Source: VFMC01 sp050248155 (GTDB taxonomy: Bacteria > Actinomycetota > Acidimicrobiia > Acidimicrobiales > Ilumatobacteraceae). Taken from it: DNA of 64,000 nt. This document shows positions 60,744-64,000 of the stretch, piece after piece. The DNA lies in the NCBI GenBank assembly GCA_050248155.1, contig JBFWSW010000013.1, positions 1-64,000 on the forward strand. The letters are read 5' to 3'. Position 1 is the first letter of the stretch; every line of letters begins with the position of its first letter. The notes below the pieces were generated by a model. It ran no database searches. It was not told the DNA's origin and saw nothing but the letters and a program-made list of their open reading frames with translations. Made by a program: the position numbers and the translations under genes.

Positions 60744-62737
60744 TGGACCACCACCACGACGGCACACAGACGGTCGCCGACCGGCTGGCGGATCACGCCG
60801 CCGGCATCGATCTCGGTGCACCACGAGTCGAGCTCGTGGTGCGCCGAGGCACGCAGCGACGCCAGCGCCGGCGCACCGGCATCGCGGTGCTTGCGGTCGG
60901 CACCGTGTGCGCGGCCACGATCACGACGATCAACGTGCTCACCCGGCCCACCGAGCGCCGGATCGGCACCTCGACCACCCCTGACGTCAGCGCGACGGAC
61001 GACACCGGGACCGGCTCGGCCTCGTCGCTACGCATCGTGGACTCGAACCTCACCTGGAACCGCTTCGATCCCGAGTCGGCAGCCGGGGTGAGCCTCAACA
61101 CGCTCGGGCCGATGAGCGACGGCGCACGACGGCTCGAGGGTGAGGGCCCGTTCCTCACGTGGTCCACGACACCTGGCGCTCCTCAGGCCCAGATGTGGCG
61201 TTCGGACGACGGGCTGTCCTGGGAGCAGGCCGTCAATCCTCCGGTGTCCCCGAACGGATTGGTCCAGTACCAGGGCGGGTTCCTCGCGTTCGGCACGTCA
61301 CCGGCGACGGCCGACACGAGCAGGCGCTTCGACGTCGTGATCTCCTCGACCAACGACGGGACGACCTGGGACACCACGACGCTCCCGATCGACACCAGCC
61401 GGTTCGAGGGCCAGCACGGGGTCGCGGCGGTCGGCGTCGGTGCCGGGTCGATCGCGGCCGGCCCGAACGGCGTGCTGGCGATCGCCAACGTGAGCGTCAA
61501 CCTCGACTGGCCGAGCCTCCTCCCCCCCGAGGCCCAGCAGTACGGGTGGCAGGTGACGCCCGAGGGGGTCGCCGTGAACGGACCACCCACCTGCAGCCAT
61601 CCGACCTCCGCGAGCACGACGCCCGCCCCGACGACCACGTCGATCACGGCATCGGTCGGCACGGTCGCGGACGCGTCGAGCCCGACGTCCACCATCCCCG
61701 GCGGTGATTGCACCGCCACGACGGCGACGACCACCGTCGGCACGCTGCCGCCTCTCGCTGCCACCACGGTGCCGATGTCGGGCGAGGCCACGCTCACCTG
61801 GGCCGCGCTCGGCATCTCACCGGAGGTCGCCGCAGCCGTGCAGCGCCCGCTCGCACAGCTGTTCTTCTCGGTCGACGGCGATTCGTGGGAGCACCTGCCG
61901 ACCCCCGAAGGCACGGGATGGAACGGCGCCTACCTCGCCACCACGCCGTCGGGCTTCGTCGCCGCGCTGCCCACCGACGGCACATCGAGCGTGAGGTTGG
62001 CGTCGTCGATCGACGGCCGGGACTGGACCGACCTGGGCGCCGCCCCCATCCTCGGCATCACCGGGCTGGCGACGATGGGCGACCGCGTGGTCGTGTCGGG
62101 CCCGAGCTCAGAGATGAGCAATGCGGTGGCCGTGCGGTCGCCCGACGGCTCGTGGACGTCGGTCGACCTGGACGACCTGCGCCTGCCCACCGACGGTGTG
62201 AAGACCTCGCTCTACACGGGCTCGCTGGCGGCGAGCCCGACCGGCATCTCGATGATCGCGACGATCGTCGTCGACCCGATCGCCGAAGTGGGTGGCGTCG
62301 ACGTCACCCGCAACGGCATCACGATGCACGCCCTCGACTGGCAGGGGAACTTCACCTTCCTCGACTCGTCGGGCACGGAGATCGGCAAGGTTGTCGACGG
62401 CCAGCCGTCGGGCCTCGTCGAGCCGAACCCCGAAGCCGGCGGCTACGTCGTGCGCGACGACGCAGGAGCCGAGATCGCGACCTTCGACTACGACGACCTC
62501 TCCCAAGCGGCCGAGGAGTCCGGCGTGGTGGTGCAGCGCTCGTTCGTCATCCACAGCACCGACGGCGTGTCGTGGTCACGCGAGGCGCTCACCGATCTCG
62601 CCGGCGAGCCGGTCAGCGGCACCGGTGGCGTTCGCCTCACCGACACCCAGGTGATCGTCGCCGTGAACGTCACCGGTCAGCAGAACCCCGATGGCACCCC
62701 GAAGCAAGTGCTGCTGGTCGGCACCCCGCGCTCCTGA
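60743..62737 (+). CDS. Single-pass membrane protein with Asp-box ectodomain
   Basis: 664 aa. Cytoplasmic N-terminus of about 44 residues ending in QRRQRRR, one membrane segment (about 45-65), then an extracellular beta-rich domain. At least five Asp-box (BNR) S/T-x-D-G-x-x-W motifs can be seen: SDDGLSW, TNDGTTW, SVDGDSW, SIDGRDW and STDGVSW. A Thr/Ser/Pro-rich insert lies between the second and third. ATG 60743 has GGAGG upstream and overlaps the sigma-factor stop. Most plausible as the membrane partner of the sigma factor (anti-sigma-like or sensor), but no known anti-sigma domain is visible. Confidence 0.7.
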   Translation: MDHHHDGTQTVADRLADHAAGIDLGAPRVELVVRRGTQRRQRRRTGIAVLAVGTVCAATITTINVLTRPTERRIGTSTTPDVSATDDTGTGSASSLRIVDSNLTWNRFDPESAAGVSLNTLGPMSDGARRLEGEGPFLTWSTTPGAPQAQMWRSDDGLSWEQAVNPPVSPNGLVQYQGGFLAFGTSPATADTSRRFDVVISSTNDGTTWDTTTLPIDTSRFEGQHGVAAVGVGAGSIAAGPNGVLAIANVSVNLDWPSLLPPEAQQYGWQVTPEGVAVNGPPTCSHPTSASTTPAPTTTSITASVGTVADASSPTSTIPGGDCTATTATTTVGTLPPLAATTVPMSGEATLTWAALGISPEVAAAVQRPLAQLFFSVDGDSWEHLPTPEGTGWNGAYLATTPSGFVAALPTDGTSSVRLASSIDGRDWTDLGAAPILGITGLATMGDRVVVSGPSSEMSNAVAVRSPDGSWTSVDLDDLRLPTDGVKTSLYTGSLAASPTGISMIATIVVDPIAEVGGVDVTRNGITMHALDWQGNFTFLDSSGTEIGKVVDGQPSGLVEPNPEAGGYVVRDDAGAEIATFDYDDLSQAAEESGVVVQRSFVIHSTDGVSWSREALTDLAGEPVSGTGGVRLTDTQVIVAVNVTGQQNPDGTPKQVLLVGTPRS

Positions 62738-62753
62738 CGGCAGCCCATCCCGC

Positions 62754-62800
62754 AACTCTGGCAGTCCCGTGTCGCTCAACGACGTGGGACTGCCAGAGTT
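62754..62800. repeat. REP-like palindromic element, copy c
   Basis: Perfect 15-bp arms AACTCTGGCAGTCCC and GGGACTGCCAGAGTT with a 17-nt loop containing GTCGCTCAACGAC. It lies between the convergent stops of the Asp-box gene and the acyl-CoA dehydrogenase and could also fold as a bidirectional terminator stem, but there is no T-run. Confidence 0.85.
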
Positions 62801-62808
62801 CGGGTTGG

Positions 62809-63969
62809 TCAGGGTGCCGTCAAGCTGCGGCCGACGATCTCCTTCATGATCTCGCTCGTGCCGCCGTAGATGGTCTGCACGCGGCTGTCGAGCCAGGCAC
62901 GACCGATCGGGTACTCGCGCATGTAGCCGTAGCCGCCGTGCAGCTGCAGGCAGCGGTCGACCACCTTGTTCTGCAGCTCGGTGGTCAGCAGCTTGGCTGC
63001 CGCGGCCTGTTCGGCGCTGAGCTGGCCTTCGACGTGCAGCTCGAGGCACCGGTCGACGTACACCTCGGCGGCCTGCGTCTCGGTGTGCAGCTCGGCGAGC
63101 AGGAACTTGGTGTTCTGGAACTGGGCGATCGGCTGGCCGAACGCCGTGCGCTCCTTGGTGTGCTCGAGCGTCCAGCGCAGGGCCGCCTGTGACACGGCGA
63201 CCGCGCTGACGGCCATGCTGAGCCGCTCCTGCGCGAGGTTGCGCATGAGGTACACGAACCCCATGCCCTCCTCGCCGAGCAGGTTCTCGGCAGGCACCTC
63301 GACGTCGGCGAACGACATCTCCGCCGTGTCCTGCGCGTGCTGCCCGAGTTTGTCGAGGTTGCGGCCGCGTTCGAACCCCGGCATGCCGCGCTCGATCACC
63401 AGCAGGCTCATGCCGCGGTGTGCCTTCGACGGATCGGTCTTGACGACCGTGACGACGAGATCGCTGTTGATGCCGTTGGTGATGAACGTCTTCGAGCCGT
63501 TCACGACATAGTGGTCGCCGTGGCGAACAGCGGTCGTCCGAACCCCGGCCAGGTCGCTGCCCGCGTTCGGCTCGGTCATCGCGATCGCGCCGATCTGCTC
63601 GCCCGTCACCATCGACGGCAGCCAGCGCGCCTTCTGGTCGTCGGTCGCGAGCCCGGTGAAGTACGGCAGCACGATGTCGTTGTGCAACGTGATCCCGTTG
63701 CCGCTGCCGACCACGCCCGCCGAGGCGACCTCCTCGCTCATGATCGCGCCGAAGCGGTAGTCCTCGGTCCCGCCGCCGCCGTACTGCTCGTCGACCGCGT
63801 AACCGAGGAAGCCGTGCTTGCCGGCCTCGAGCCAGATGCTGCGCGGCGTGATCTCGTCGCGCTCCCACTGCTCGTGGTTCGGTACGACCTCGTTGTGGAG
63901 CCAGCTCCGGAACGCGGCCCGGAACTGCTCGTGATCGTCGCCATAGACGGTGCGGGGGATGGCTTGCAT
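62809..63969 (-). CDS. Acyl-CoA dehydrogenase
   Basis: 386 aa FadE-type: IAMTEPNAGSDLAGVRTTAV, VVNGSKTFITNGINSDLVVT, ERTAFGQPIAQFQNTKFLLA and IYGGTSEIMKEIVGRSL, where the C-terminal E-I-M region is near the expected catalytic base (GGxxEIM; Glu present). It resembles long-chain ACADs. ATG 63969 is supported by TAGAGT 7 nt upstream; GTG 63978 is an alternative. Confidence 0.92.
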   Translation of the reverse strand: MQAIPRTVYGDDHEQFRAAFRSWLHNEVVPNHEQWERDEITPRSIWLEAGKHGFLGYAVDEQYGGGGTEDYRFGAIMSEEVASAGVVGSGNGITLHNDIVLPYFTGLATDDQKARWLPSMVTGEQIGAIAMTEPNAGSDLAGVRTTAVRHGDHYVVNGSKTFITNGINSDLVVTVVKTDPSKAHRGMSLLVIERGMPGFERGRNLDKLGQHAQDTAEMSFADVEVPAENLLGEEGMGFVYLMRNLAQERLSMAVSAVAVSQAALRWTLEHTKERTAFGQPIAQFQNTKFLLAELHTETQAAEVYVDRCLELHVEGQLSAEQAAAAKLLTTELQNKVVDRCLQLHGGYGYMREYPIGRAWLDSRVQTIYGGTSEIMKEIVGRSLTAP

Positions 63970-64000
63970 GTCGACCACTCTAGGAAGCGGTGCCAGGGAG

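Noticed and set aside
62754..62800. Rho-independent terminator
   Set aside because: The stem is excellent, but there is no T-run on either side and two sister elements lie elsewhere, so a repeated element is the better name.
1..64000. rRNA, tRNA, CRISPR arrays, insertion sequences
   Set aside because: No tRNA-like cloverleaf, rRNA segment, regular repeat-spacer array or transposase was recognised by reading both strands; short tRNAs cannot be fully excluded without a dedicated search.

Overview
The window is GC-rich (roughly two-thirds G+C) chromosomal DNA from an actinobacterium. The gene content points to Acidimicrobiia, possibly an Ilumatobacter-like lineage; this placement is an inference. 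The supporting genes are mycothiol enzymes (Mca and a mycothiol-dependent isomerase-family protein), F420-type enzymes (two LLM oxidoreductases and a Ddn-like protein), a wax-ester synthase/DGAT, actinobacterial-type DapD, an LpdA-like flavoprotein with one redox cysteine, and several acyl-CoA dehydrogenases. I see no rRNA, tRNA, CRISPR array, prophage or insertion sequence.

Layout. 1-5087 (minus): a polysaccharide operon with three family-4 glycosyltransferases, an anchored Thr-rich protein and an NDP-sugar pyrophosphorylase cut by the window edge. 5155-8145 (plus): a GNAT acetyltransferase and a large secreted protein with three C-terminal repeats. 8229-10621: a patch of toxin-antitoxin genes, comprising an intact AbrB/PIN pair, a ribbon-helix-helix antitoxin behind a frameshifted partner, an HTH antitoxin beside a frameshifted toxin-like gene, and a decayed second copy of that toxin. 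10754-16104 (minus): birA, an LCP-family attachment enzyme and rmlA-C-B-D, which together make and probably attach rhamnose-containing wall polymers. 16124-23828: a biotin-dependent carboxylase, an RDD protein, the LpdA-like enzyme, a secreted M15 peptidase with an unusual N-terminal domain, and lysS-dapD. 23954-26452: a second accessory patch with HicAB, a lipoprotein, a DUF4262 protein and doubtful small frames.

26574-56839 is ordinary chromosome rich in lipid and CoA metabolism (SDRs, acyl-CoA dehydrogenases, thiolase, thioesterase, WS/DGAT, amidase), repair and nucleotide hygiene (AlkB, NudC, RecB-like nuclease) and three families of intramembrane protease (site-2, CPBP, rhomboid). 56876-62737 (plus) holds an MFS transporter and a three-gene unit: an O-antigen-ligase-like protein with TPRs, an ECF sigma factor, and a single-pass protein with an Asp-box ectodomain. 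The window ends in another acyl-CoA dehydrogenase (minus).

Many first genes carry a TANNNT hexamer 6-9 nt before the start codon, as expected for leaderless transcripts; I used this to choose several starts. Three related 47-bp palindromes flank the sigma-factor unit. The best candidates for something new are the sigma/Asp-box/ligase unit, the M15 peptidase fused to an FtsX/MacB-like domain, and the element shared upstream of two unrelated toxin-antitoxin loci.
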